NCBI GenBank assembly: GCA_902493145.1
Contig: CABUOA010000006.1
Span: forward strand, 1 to 64,000
Source of the DNA: an uncultured Collinsella sp.
GTDB lineage: Bacteria > Actinomycetota > Coriobacteriia > Coriobacteriales > Coriobacteriaceae
Reading direction: 5' to 3'
DNA: 64,000 nt
Part shown: positions 32,651 through 40,821 of the stretch, piece after piece
Position numbering within the stretch: the first letter of the stretch is position 1
Layout: every line of letters begins with the position of its first letter
Program-made: the position numbers and the translations under genes
Notes under the pieces: model-generated
The model's input: only the letters and a program-made list of their open reading frames with translations
What the model was told of the DNA's origin: nothing
Databases searched by the model: none

Positions 32651-34888
32651 ATGTCCGAGACCATTCAGGACCTCTATACCAGCTTCTCCGAGCAGATGGA
32701 GCCCATCCAGGAGGACAGCCGCTACTTTCGCTATCTGTTTGAGATGGCGCAGGCCTCGGGCACCACGATCGAGCAGCAGCGCGAGGAGCTCGTCAAGGTG
32801 GTGGACGAGGAATGGATCAGCATGATCGAGGACTCACTCGACGCCATCAACACCATTATCGAAAAGCCGCGCCGCTTTATCACCACCGAGGAAGAGGTGG
32901 TGCCGGTCTCGCTCGCTAAAAAGATCAGCGCCGACAGCGTCCGTCATCTGAGCCAGAACACGCAGTTTTTGGCGCCGAGTGAGGACGGCGGCGTTCACCC
33001 TACGCGTATCCTCAACGTCAATACCGTCGAGACGTACGACCTGTACGAGAACCGCTTTATCTACCACCTGATTCAGCGCCTGCTGACGTTTGTAGACAAG
33101 CGCACCGACGTGATCTTTTGGTCGACGGGCAACGAGATTCGCAACCGCTTTAAGATGCACAGCAAGATCGACGACGCGTACGAAGAGATCGAGTACAACG
33201 TCGAGATGACGGTCAAAAACCGCCAGAGCTTTGCCGAGAACGACGCCGACAACATGGACGTCTTTATGCGCATCGACCGCGTGCGTCGCCTGGTCATGGC
33301 GCTGCGCGGCGCGTCGTTCTGCCAGATCATGAACGGCTGCAGTGCGGTTCGCAGCCCCATACAGCGCACCAACCTCATCATGAAGGACCCCAACTACCGC
33401 AAGTGCTACCAGCTGTGGCAGTTTATGGAGCGCTACGACAAGGTGGGCTACAACATCGACGTGCAGCAGCAGGCGCTGGCGTTCGATGACGAGTACATGG
33501 TGCAGATGTACACCAACCTCATTAACAACTACGCCGTCTTTAAGAGCCTGACCGATGACGAGCGCAACCTGCAGGAGCTCGAGAGCGTGCAACACGCACC
33601 GGTGGCGCCCAAGTTTATTAAGGAGATTAAGGAGGTGCAGGTCGATAGCCCCGACCTGCCTGACGTCGAGGTCCGTCGCGTGTTTGTGGAGGAGGTCACG
33701 CAGGCCCAGCTCGATGCCGAGCAAGCGCTGGCCGAGGCACGCGAGCAGATTGAGGAGCTCCAGGGGCAGCTTACGTCCTGGAAGGTGCAGGCCCATGCGC
33801 TGACCGACGAGCGCGATGACCTGGCCGACGAGCTGGACGAGGCCAAGACGCGCGAGCTGGCGTTGACGCAGCGCGCGCAGATTGCCGAGGCGGATGCCGA
33901 GGAGCTGCGCGGCTCTCTGGAGGATGTCGAGGCCGGCAAGAAGGCCGCCGAGGATGCCGCCGCCGAGGCGCGCTCGACCGCCGCAGCCCAGCTTGAGCAG
34001 ATGCGCGCCGAGACCGATGCCGAGGTCGCGGCTGCTCACGCTGATGCCGATGCGAAGGTTGCCGCCGCCGAGCAGGCGGCCTCCGAGCAGGTCGCGCAGG
34101 TCAAGAGCGACGCTACTGCAGCCTTGGCCGCCAAGACAGCCGCCGATGCCGCTGAGCTGCAGGCCGCCAAGGACGCAGCCGCGGCCGAGCTTGCCGCCGT
34201 GCGCGAGGTATCTGCCAAGGAGGCCGCCGAGCTGCATGCCAAGCTGGACGCCGCTCAGCTGCAGATTGAGGAAGTGCAGCTGACGGCCGAGCGCGATGCC
34301 CGCGCCGCCCAGCAGGCGGCAGACGCCGCCGCGGCCGAGGCGGAGCAGGCGCTTGCCGACACCGTTGCCGCTGCCGAGGAGAAGGTTTCCGCCGCTCAGC
34401 AGGCGGCCGATGCCGCAATCGATGCCGCCCGCGCGGCCGCCGATTCTGCGGTGGAGCGGGCCGCGGTGGATGCCAGCGAGAAGGTCGCCGCTGCCACTGC
34501 CGAGCGCGATGCCGCGACGCGTGCTGCCGAGGACGCCCGTGCCGACGCCGATGCGCGCATCGCCGCAGCCGAGCTCGCGGCAGAGGAGCGCATCGAGCAG
34601 GAAGTCGCCGCCGCCAAGGCTGCGCACGAGCGCGAGCTCGAAGCCGCCCGCGCGGAGATGCAGCAGCGCTTGGCCTCGTTGGCGCACGAGCTGGAACAGG
34701 CCGAGCGCGATCGCGCCCGCGCCGAGCGCCGTGCCGAGGGCAACAGCCTGTCGCGCTATCTGCTGGCTCGCTTGCGCGGAGAGGCCGCCGAGGGCGATGC
34801 CGCCACGGCCGTTGAGGGAGATGAGACCGACGTTTCGGCATCTGACGCCACTGACGTCGAGCCTTCCGCAAAGGACGCCGACAAGTGA
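32651..34888 (+). CDS. DUF2357 (McrC-like) protein with C-terminal alanine-rich coiled coil
   Basis: 745 residues. Residues about 1-330 resemble DUF2357, the module that McrC-like proteins use to meet McrB: NVNTVETYDLYENRFIYHLI, and MKDPNYRKCYQLWQFMERY. The PD-(D/E)XK nuclease that normally follows is absent. From about 350 to 700 there is a continuous Ala/Glu-rich heptad region (for example AEQALAEAREQIEELQGQL). Codon-level repetition suggests growth by duplication. It may be a long cytoplasmic rod driven or positioned by the AAA+ ring. ATG 32651 follows GGAGTAA. Confidence 0.7.
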   Translation: MSETIQDLYTSFSEQMEPIQEDSRYFRYLFEMAQASGTTIEQQREELVKVVDEEWISMIEDSLDAINTIIEKPRRFITTEEEVVPVSLAKKISADSVRHLSQNTQFLAPSEDGGVHPTRILNVNTVETYDLYENRFIYHLIQRLLTFVDKRTDVIFWSTGNEIRNRFKMHSKIDDAYEEIEYNVEMTVKNRQSFAENDADNMDVFMRIDRVRRLVMALRGASFCQIMNGCSAVRSPIQRTNLIMKDPNYRKCYQLWQFMERYDKVGYNIDVQQQALAFDDEYMVQMYTNLINNYAVFKSLTDDERNLQELESVQHAPVAPKFIKEIKEVQVDSPDLPDVEVRRVFVEEVTQAQLDAEQALAEAREQIEELQGQLTSWKVQAHALTDERDDLADELDEAKTRELALTQRAQIAEADAEELRGSLEDVEAGKKAAEDAAAEARSTAAAQLEQMRAETDAEVAAAHADADAKVAAAEQAASEQVAQVKSDATAALAAKTAADAAELQAAKDAAAAELAAVREVSAKEAAELHAKLDAAQLQIEEVQLTAERDARAAQQAADAAAAEAEQALADTVAAAEEKVSAAQQAADAAIDAARAAADSAVERAAVDASEKVAAATAERDAATRAAEDARADADARIAAAELAAEERIEQEVAAAKAAHERELEAARAEMQQRLASLAHELEQAERDRARAERRAEGNSLSRYLLARLRGEAAEGDAATAVEGDETDVSASDATDVEPSAKDADK

Positions 34889-35592
34889 TGAAGCACGTGC
34901 TCCGCGTGATCAACGTGTTGGCGACCGTGGTGATCCTGGTCGCCTTTGTGGTGCTGCTGCGCACGGTGTTCACGCCCGCTGGTGAGATCCCCACCATCAT
35001 GGGCTATGGCTTTATGCGTACGCTGACCGGCTCGATGGAGCCGGCGATTCCCGTGCATTCGTTTATCGTCGTCGATACCGACAACAGCCAGGCCTACCAG
35101 GTCGGCGACATCATTACCTTCCATTCGTCCGATGACGCGCTGGAGGGTTCGCTCAACACGCATCGCATCGTTGCCGTGGAGGATGCGGCCGACGGCACGC
35201 CGGTCTACCACACCAAGGGCGATGCCAATCCGGTCGAGGATGCTGCGCCCGTGCCCGCCGCCGACGTGGTGGGGCGCGTGGTCTTTGTCTCGGCGGGGCT
35301 GGGCGTGGTGGTCTCGTTGCTCACCAATCCGCTGCTGTTCTTTCCGCTTATCGTGGTGCCGCTGATCGTGCTGCTGGTGCTCGAGATTCGCCATATGGTC
35401 AAGACAACGCAAGAGGTGGCACGCGCCGAGGACGAGGCCGCCTTGCGAGCCGCCGTTGAGCAGATTCGCGAAAAGCGCCGTCGCGAGCAGGAGGGCCGGG
35501 ACAGCGACAAGGACCGGGACGATGGCGAGCATGCTGAGGGAAGTGCGGAAGCCGATCCCGGCGCCCCAGGCGATTCCAACCGCTCGGCATAG
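34888..35592 (+). CDS. Second signal peptidase I, S26B (SipW/ER type)
   Basis: 234 residues. First membrane segment at about 5-28, nucleophile Ser49 in TLTGSMEPAIP, His92 in SLNTHRIVAVE, second membrane segment at about 135-165 (VSLLTNPLLFFPLIVVPLIV) and a charged tail rich in Arg/Glu. It is not a recent duplicate of 30142, as identity is largely limited to the active-site blocks. ATG 34888 overlaps the previous stop (TGATG). It ends the fibre operon. Two enzymes may divide the four or more substrates between them. Confidence 0.87.
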   Translation: MKHVLRVINVLATVVILVAFVVLLRTVFTPAGEIPTIMGYGFMRTLTGSMEPAIPVHSFIVVDTDNSQAYQVGDIITFHSSDDALEGSLNTHRIVAVEDAADGTPVYHTKGDANPVEDAAPVPAADVVGRVVFVSAGLGVVVSLLTNPLLFFPLIVVPLIVLLVLEIRHMVKTTQEVARAEDEAALRAAVEQIREKRRREQEGRDSDKDRDDGEHAEGSAEADPGAPGDSNRSA

Positions 35593-35716
35593 CTCATCGG
35601 TGCCTTTCGTCCCTGTAATTTGGACGCTCGCAGATGCTCCGCATCATCTGCTATTTCATACCAACATTCGTGCTACAGTTTGGGCGCTTTATTGCCATAT
35701 GTTTTTGGGGAGTGGA

Positions 35717-36739
35717 ATGAAACGGGAGCGCTCGGCAGAACATGCTAATGCGAAGGCATCGGTGCCGATGACGGCTGCGTCCGATTTTGTCGTTCCGGAG
35801 GGAACCGACGAGTTCAGCCGCAACACCCGTCGCGCATGGCGCGACCGCCTGAACAACGCTTCGACGCGCAAGATGATCACGGGCGTCTTGGCTACGCTGG
35901 TGGGCGGTTCGTTTTGGGGCTTCTCGGGCACCAGCGCGAGCTTTCTGTTCGAAACCTACCACGTCGACACCTTGTGGCTTATGAGCGTGCGTCAGATTCT
36001 CGCCGGTCTACTCTTTATGGCCGTGGTTGTTACGCGCGACCGCGAGCGCCTGGTTAAGCTCTGGACCACACCCGCCGATCGCAAGCAGCTGCTGCTCTTT
36101 ACCGCCTTTGGCCTGCTGTTCAACCAGTTTTGCTATCTATCGGCCGTGCGCCTGACGAACGCCGGAACCGCGACGGTGCTCCAGTGCCTGCAGCTCGTTA
36201 TCATCATGGGCTACACCTGCGTGACCGATCGCCGCATGCCGCGTACTCGCGAAGTCATCGGCATTGGCTTGGCTCTGGGTGGAACCTTTTTAATCGCCAC
36301 CGGTGGCGACCCCACCAGCCTGAATATCTCGCCGCTCGGTCTGATCGCGGGTCTCATGTGTGCGGTCAGCGCTACATGCATGGCGGTGATTCCCGCCAAG
36401 ATCCTGCCCGAATACGGCAGCCCCATCGTCACGGGCTCGGCAATGCTCACGGCGGGCGTGGTCTCGTGTGTCTTCGTGCAGCCCTGGGCGCATATGCCGG
36501 CGCTCGACGCTGCCGGCGTCGAGGCGCTCGCGGTGTTCGTGGTTATCGGCTCGTTTTTTGCTTACATGCTCTATATGCAGGGCGTTAAGGACATCGGCTC
36601 GGTGCGTGCGAGCCTCATCGGAACTGTGGAGCCGGTTTCGGCGACCATCACCAGCGCCGTTATGCTGGGCACGGTGTTTTTGCCGACCGACCTTATCGGC
36701 TTTGCCATGATCATCGTGATGATGTTCCTCACGGTGTAG
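35717..36739 (+). CDS. EamA/DMT-family exporter
   Basis: 340 residues. After a charged 45-residue N-terminus there are ten predicted membrane segments in two EamA halves: LVGGSFWGFSGTSASFLF opens the first, PLGLIAGLMCAVSATCMAVI the second, with the typical GTVEPVSATITSAVMLG near the end. It exports or imports small metabolites such as amino acids; the substrate is unknown. ATG 35717 follows GGGGAG; an earlier start in the fibre operon's end is not used. Confidence 0.85.
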   Translation: MKRERSAEHANAKASVPMTAASDFVVPEGTDEFSRNTRRAWRDRLNNASTRKMITGVLATLVGGSFWGFSGTSASFLFETYHVDTLWLMSVRQILAGLLFMAVVVTRDRERLVKLWTTPADRKQLLLFTAFGLLFNQFCYLSAVRLTNAGTATVLQCLQLVIIMGYTCVTDRRMPRTREVIGIGLALGGTFLIATGGDPTSLNISPLGLIAGLMCAVSATCMAVIPAKILPEYGSPIVTGSAMLTAGVVSCVFVQPWAHMPALDAAGVEALAVFVVIGSFFAYMLYMQGVKDIGSVRASLIGTVEPVSATITSAVMLGTVFLPTDLIGFAMIIVMMFLTV

Positions 36740-36888
36740 TTGACGCCGCCGCCAAGACAGAAAAGGTGTTGTGCCGCATTTTCGCCAATTGACGTCCGTG
36801 TCTGGAGTTTAGCTGTCGATGCTCAAAATGCCATAAACTAGTAACGTTATGGACTTTTTCATTGCGACTCAATTGCGAGGATTTCTTT

Positions 36889-39201
36889 ATGGCTGGTAAT
36901 CACTTTAAGGGCAGCGATAGCGGCCGTCCTGCAGTTCCGCCGCGTCCGAACGGGGCTGGTAAGGCCGGCACGCCGGGCGGCGCTGGACAGGGCGGCTCCG
37001 GTAAGCGCGTGTCCCCGGGCGAGACGGCGATGTTTACCGCTCTGTACGAGCAGTCTCAAAAGGCAAAAAAGACCGGCCGTGCAAGAGGGAGTGTCTTTGC
37101 GGGCGGTGCAACCTCCACGTCGCAGCCGAGCGGGGCTCCTTCGGTACCTGCGAACAACGCAGGTGCTGCCAACGCCGCGAATGCCGCCGGCAACGTTAAT
37201 GCCGGCAAGGCCGCCAACAATACTCCCTCTGCCGGTGGCGCGGGGCTTACGGGTAACCTTGGCACGATTTACACCGGCGCCTCCGAGACTGGCACATTCG
37301 CCCGCCTGGATGATAGCGGTGCCGAGTTTGCGGGCTCGGGTTCCAAGGAAGATTATTACGATTTTGGCTTGAACTACGGTAGCGACGCTTCGTCGAGTTC
37401 GACCTCTGACGGTCTGGTCCGTCATCGCCATCGCAAGGGCGAGCGCAAAAAGCGTCACACTGGCGCCATTATTGCCGCTGCAGTCGCGGTGCTTCTCGTT
37501 GCGCTTGGCGCAAGCGGCTTTATGCTGCTTAACTCGGCAAAGACCGTAAAGAGTGAAGCGAAGGAGGCCGTCGAGATTGTCGGTGGCCTTAAGGACAAGG
37601 TCACGTCGGGCGATTTTTCGACGCTGCCTGACGACGCGAAGAAGATTGATGAGCTTTGCGACAGCATGAAGGCGGAGACCTCGAGCCCGCTGTGGACAGT
37701 GGCTTCGTTTATCCCGGTGTATGGCAGCGACATCAATGCGGCCCGCACCATGATCGACGCCCTGTCCGATGTCTCGACCAATGCGCTGGTTCCCATGGCC
37801 GATAACCTTTCGCAGGCCACGCCCGGCAAGCTGTTTCAGGACGGCATGATTAACGTGTCCGCGCTGCAGGCGGTCGCCGATTCGCTTTCCAGCAGCTCGA
37901 AGGTGTTCAAGAGCGCCAACGAGAAGATCCAGGGCATTGGCGATACTCATATTTCCCAGGTGACCGAGCTGGTCGATAAGGCCAAGGACGGCTTTGCCAC
38001 CCTCAACGGCGCGGTTGACGCGGCGGAGAAGGTTGCCCCCGTCCTTCCCCAGATGCTCGGCGCCAACGGCCAGACGCGCAACTATCTTGTGTACGCCATG
38101 AACAACGTCGAGATTCGTGCCTGCGGCGGCTTTGGCGGTTCGCAGGGCCTGATTTCGGTCACCGACGGCCAGATGTCGATTGGCGAGTTTGTCCCCCGCA
38201 TTGGACTCAGCGAGGATGAGGCAGTCGAGAGCGTCGACGAAGAGGATGAGGCGCTGTTCGGCAACCACAGTAACCTGTACAACTCGGGCAATACCTATTC
38301 GCCTGATTGGCCCCGCAACTCGCAGCGTGTCGCAGCCCTGTGGAAATCTCAATATGGCCAGGACGTTGACGGCGTCGTGGGTATCGACCCGGTGTTCCTG
38401 CAGTATCTGCTGGGCCTGGTCGGTAACGTGTCGCTGCCCGACGGAACGGTTGTCGACGGCACCAACGCCGCAAAGGTCCTCATGCACGATGTGTACTGGA
38501 ACTATCCGGTCGAGGAGTCGGACGGCATCTTTGCATCCGTCGCCAGCGCTGCCTTCGACAAGATCCTTGGCGGTATCGGCGATGTCGATGTTACGAAGCT
38601 TGTCAGCGCCGTTGAGCGCGGTGCCGAAGAGGGCCGCCTGATCGTGTGGATGAAAAACGATGACGAGCAGAACGCTATCAAGGAGATGAACATCGACGCC
38701 TCGCTGCCCGATCCGGATGACCCGAGTGATGATCCCGTTGCTGGTGTCTACTTTAACAACCTGAGCTTCTCCAAGCTCGACTGGTACCTGAATGCCGATA
38801 CGCAGATTGGCCAGGGCATCAAGAACGGTGACGGCACATGCTCGTATCGCATCACCGTTACCCTGACGAACATCATGACGCAGGAGGAGGCCGGCAAGCT
38901 GCCCGACTACGTCGCGGCGAGCGCGCCTGATGCCGCGCGCGACGACGAGCGTCTGAATGTCTCGTTGTTTGCCCCGACGGGCGGCAACATTACTGACCTG
39001 ACCGTCGAGGGCACCCAGTTTGGTCTTGGCGCCGCTACGTGGCATGGAATCCCCTTCTATTCGGGCACCGTTGACCTGCATGCTGGCGAGACGACGACGA
39101 TCACATATACGCTGACCACGTCAGCCGAGGCGGGGGACAAGCCGCTTACGCTGCGTCAGACTCCTACATGCCAGGCGGCTCGCGACAGCGCGTCGGCGTA
39201 G
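36889..39201 (+). CDS. DUF4012 envelope protein
   Basis: 770 residues. Residues 1-190 are a disordered, Gly/Ala/Asn-rich cytoplasmic region ending in a basic stretch (RHRHRKGERKKRH). One membrane segment follows (GAIIAAAVAVLLVALGASGF). The large outer part is DUF4012: YLVYAMNNVEIRACGGFGGS, then GVVGIDPVFLQYLLGLVG and YWNYPVE. DUF4012 proteins occur with actinobacterial cell-surface polysaccharide genes, so an envelope role is likely. ATG 36889 follows GCGAGG. Confidence 0.8.
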   Translation: MAGNHFKGSDSGRPAVPPRPNGAGKAGTPGGAGQGGSGKRVSPGETAMFTALYEQSQKAKKTGRARGSVFAGGATSTSQPSGAPSVPANNAGAANAANAAGNVNAGKAANNTPSAGGAGLTGNLGTIYTGASETGTFARLDDSGAEFAGSGSKEDYYDFGLNYGSDASSSSTSDGLVRHRHRKGERKKRHTGAIIAAAVAVLLVALGASGFMLLNSAKTVKSEAKEAVEIVGGLKDKVTSGDFSTLPDDAKKIDELCDSMKAETSSPLWTVASFIPVYGSDINAARTMIDALSDVSTNALVPMADNLSQATPGKLFQDGMINVSALQAVADSLSSSSKVFKSANEKIQGIGDTHISQVTELVDKAKDGFATLNGAVDAAEKVAPVLPQMLGANGQTRNYLVYAMNNVEIRACGGFGGSQGLISVTDGQMSIGEFVPRIGLSEDEAVESVDEEDEALFGNHSNLYNSGNTYSPDWPRNSQRVAALWKSQYGQDVDGVVGIDPVFLQYLLGLVGNVSLPDGTVVDGTNAAKVLMHDVYWNYPVEESDGIFASVASAAFDKILGGIGDVDVTKLVSAVERGAEEGRLIVWMKNDDEQNAIKEMNIDASLPDPDDPSDDPVAGVYFNNLSFSKLDWYLNADTQIGQGIKNGDGTCSYRITVTLTNIMTQEEAGKLPDYVAASAPDAARDDERLNVSLFAPTGGNITDLTVEGTQFGLGAATWHGIPFYSGTVDLHAGETTTITYTLTTSAEAGDKPLTLRQTPTCQAARDSASA

Positions 39202-39238
39202 GGTTTTTCTGGTAGCGCAGATAATCGAGTACCATTTT

Positions 39239-39271
39239 GGGGCGGACAGGCAATCTGTTCGCCCCTATTTT
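39239..39271 (+). terminator. Terminator before glmM
   Basis: GGGGCGGACAG and CTGTTCGCCCC pair around GCAAT, followed by TATTTTG. Confidence 0.75.
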
Positions 39272-39284
39272 GTAAGGAGAGCGC

Positions 39285-40616
39285 ATGAAGTACTTTGGCA
39301 CCGACGGCTTTCGCGGTGAGGCTAACGTTGGGCTGACGGTAGAGCACGCTTATAGGATTGGCCGTTTTGTGGGCTGGTATTACGGCGCCAACCGCGAGCG
39401 CAAGGCGCGCGTCATCGTGGGTAAGGACACGCGTCGCTCGAGCTATATGTTCGAGGCGGCGCTGGTGAGTGGCCTGGTCGCGAGCGGTGCGGACGCCTAT
39501 ATGCTGCACGTGATCCCCACGCCGGGCGTAGCGCATCAGACCGTGGAAGGCTGCTTCGATTGCGGCATCATGATCAGCGCGAGCCACAACCCGTTTTGCG
39601 ATAACGGCATTAAGCTCGTCAATAGCGACGGTTTTAAGATGGACGAGGACGTACTGGAGCTCATCGAGGACTACGTCGATGGCAAGAGCGAGGTGCCGCT
39701 GGCCACGGGCAACCACATCGGCGCCACGGTGGACTACATGCAGGGCCGCAACCGCTACATTGCCTCGCTCATCGCCAGCGCGAACTTTTCGCTGCAGGGC
39801 GTCAAGATCGGCATCGACTGCGCCAACGGCTCGGCGTCCTCGGTGGCCAAGCCGGTGTTCGACGCGCTGGGCGCCGACGTGCGCGTGATCAATGCCGCGC
39901 CCGATGGTTTTAACATCAACGTCGACTGCGGCTCCACGCATATGGAGCGCCTGCAGCGCCACGTGGTGGAGCAAGGCCTGGACGTGGGTTTTGCCTATGA
40001 CGGCGATGCCGACCGCTGCCTGGCCGTGGATGAGCGCGGGCGCGTGGTCGATGGCGACCAGATCCTGTACGTGTGCGGCGTGTACCTGAACAAGCACGGT
40101 CGCCTTTCGGGCGGTACCGTGGTTCCGACGATTGCCAGCAACTTTGGCCTGATCAAGTCGTTGGAGCTTGCCGGCCTAAGTGCCGTGACCAGCGGTGTGG
40201 GCGACCGTCACGTGTATGCCAAGATGCGCGAGGGCGGTTACAGCCTAGGCGGCGAGCAGACGGGCCATACGATCTTTGGCGATATCGAGCGCACGGGCGA
40301 CGGCATTATGACCTCGCTGCGCGTGATGGAAGTGATTCGTGCCGAGCGCGAGACGCTCTCGCAGCTCACGGCTCCGTGCAAGCTGCTGCCGCAGGCGCAG
40401 GTGGCCGTGCGCGTGGCGGACAAGGACGCCGCGCTCGAGAACATGGGCGTGCAGAACGCCATCGCCGAGGCCGAGGCTGCGCTGGCAGGCGAGGGCCGCG
40501 TGCTCGTACGCAAGAGTGGAACCGAGTCGGTTATCCGCGTGCTGGCCGAGGCGCCCGACCAAGCATCCGCCGATGCCGCCATGAAGCGCATCGCCAACGC
40601 ACTCGAGGCTCTGTAG
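39285..40616 (+). CDS. glmM: Phosphoglucosamine mutase
   Basis: 443 residues, the normal GlmM length. N-terminal KYFGTDGFRGEAN, the phosphoserine loop MISASHNPFCDNGIK (Ser near 100), the metal loop AYDGDADRCLAVD, the sugar loop GGEQTGH and the phosphate loop RKSGTESVIRVLAE are all present. It converts glucosamine-6-phosphate to glucosamine-1-phosphate for peptidoglycan. ATG 39285 follows AAGGAGA. Confidence 0.95.
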   Translation: MKYFGTDGFRGEANVGLTVEHAYRIGRFVGWYYGANRERKARVIVGKDTRRSSYMFEAALVSGLVASGADAYMLHVIPTPGVAHQTVEGCFDCGIMISASHNPFCDNGIKLVNSDGFKMDEDVLELIEDYVDGKSEVPLATGNHIGATVDYMQGRNRYIASLIASANFSLQGVKIGIDCANGSASSVAKPVFDALGADVRVINAAPDGFNINVDCGSTHMERLQRHVVEQGLDVGFAYDGDADRCLAVDERGRVVDGDQILYVCGVYLNKHGRLSGGTVVPTIASNFGLIKSLELAGLSAVTSGVGDRHVYAKMREGGYSLGGEQTGHTIFGDIERTGDGIMTSLRVMEVIRAERETLSQLTAPCKLLPQAQVAVRVADKDAALENMGVQNAIAEAEAALAGEGRVLVRKSGTESVIRVLAEAPDQASADAAMKRIANALEAL

Positions 40617-40644
40617 TTACGCGATTTTACCAAACCGCGTAACT
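40615..40644. repeat. Palindrome AGTTACGCG / CGCGTAACT
   Basis: A perfect 9-bp inverted repeat around a 12-base spacer overlaps the glmM stop codon. No T run follows, so it is more likely a dispersed palindrome than a terminator. Confidence 0.45.
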
Positions 40645-40691
40645 GCTCGACGCTGCAAACGCCCCTAAGCGGCAATCTGACGTTCAATTTC

Positions 40692-40725
40692 AAGGGCGCG
40701 ACCAGAAGGTCAGCGCCCTTTCATT
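40692..40725 (+). terminator. Likely terminator of glmM
   Basis: AAGGGCGCGACC and GGTCAGCGCCCTT pair around AGAA with one bulge, then TCATTTC. It could serve both convergent genes. The rest up to 40821 shows nothing. Confidence 0.6.
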
Positions 40726-40821
40726 TCACGTCACCTTGCTCGCTTGGGGCCGTTTTCGCTGACGTTGCCAAGACATCGGCGTCAACATGGTTGGCGTTGG
40801 CGATGGCGTGCTGGTCAATCC

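Noticed and set aside
30881..34888. A McrBC-type restriction system
   Set aside because: No nuclease domain follows DUF2357, the ATPase has membrane helices instead of a DNA-binding domain, and both genes sit between two signal peptidase genes.
36859..39081. Long open frame on the minus strand opposite the DUF4012 gene
   Set aside because: High-GC shadow of a real gene: no recognisable domain, arginine/glycine-rich composition, no ribosome site.
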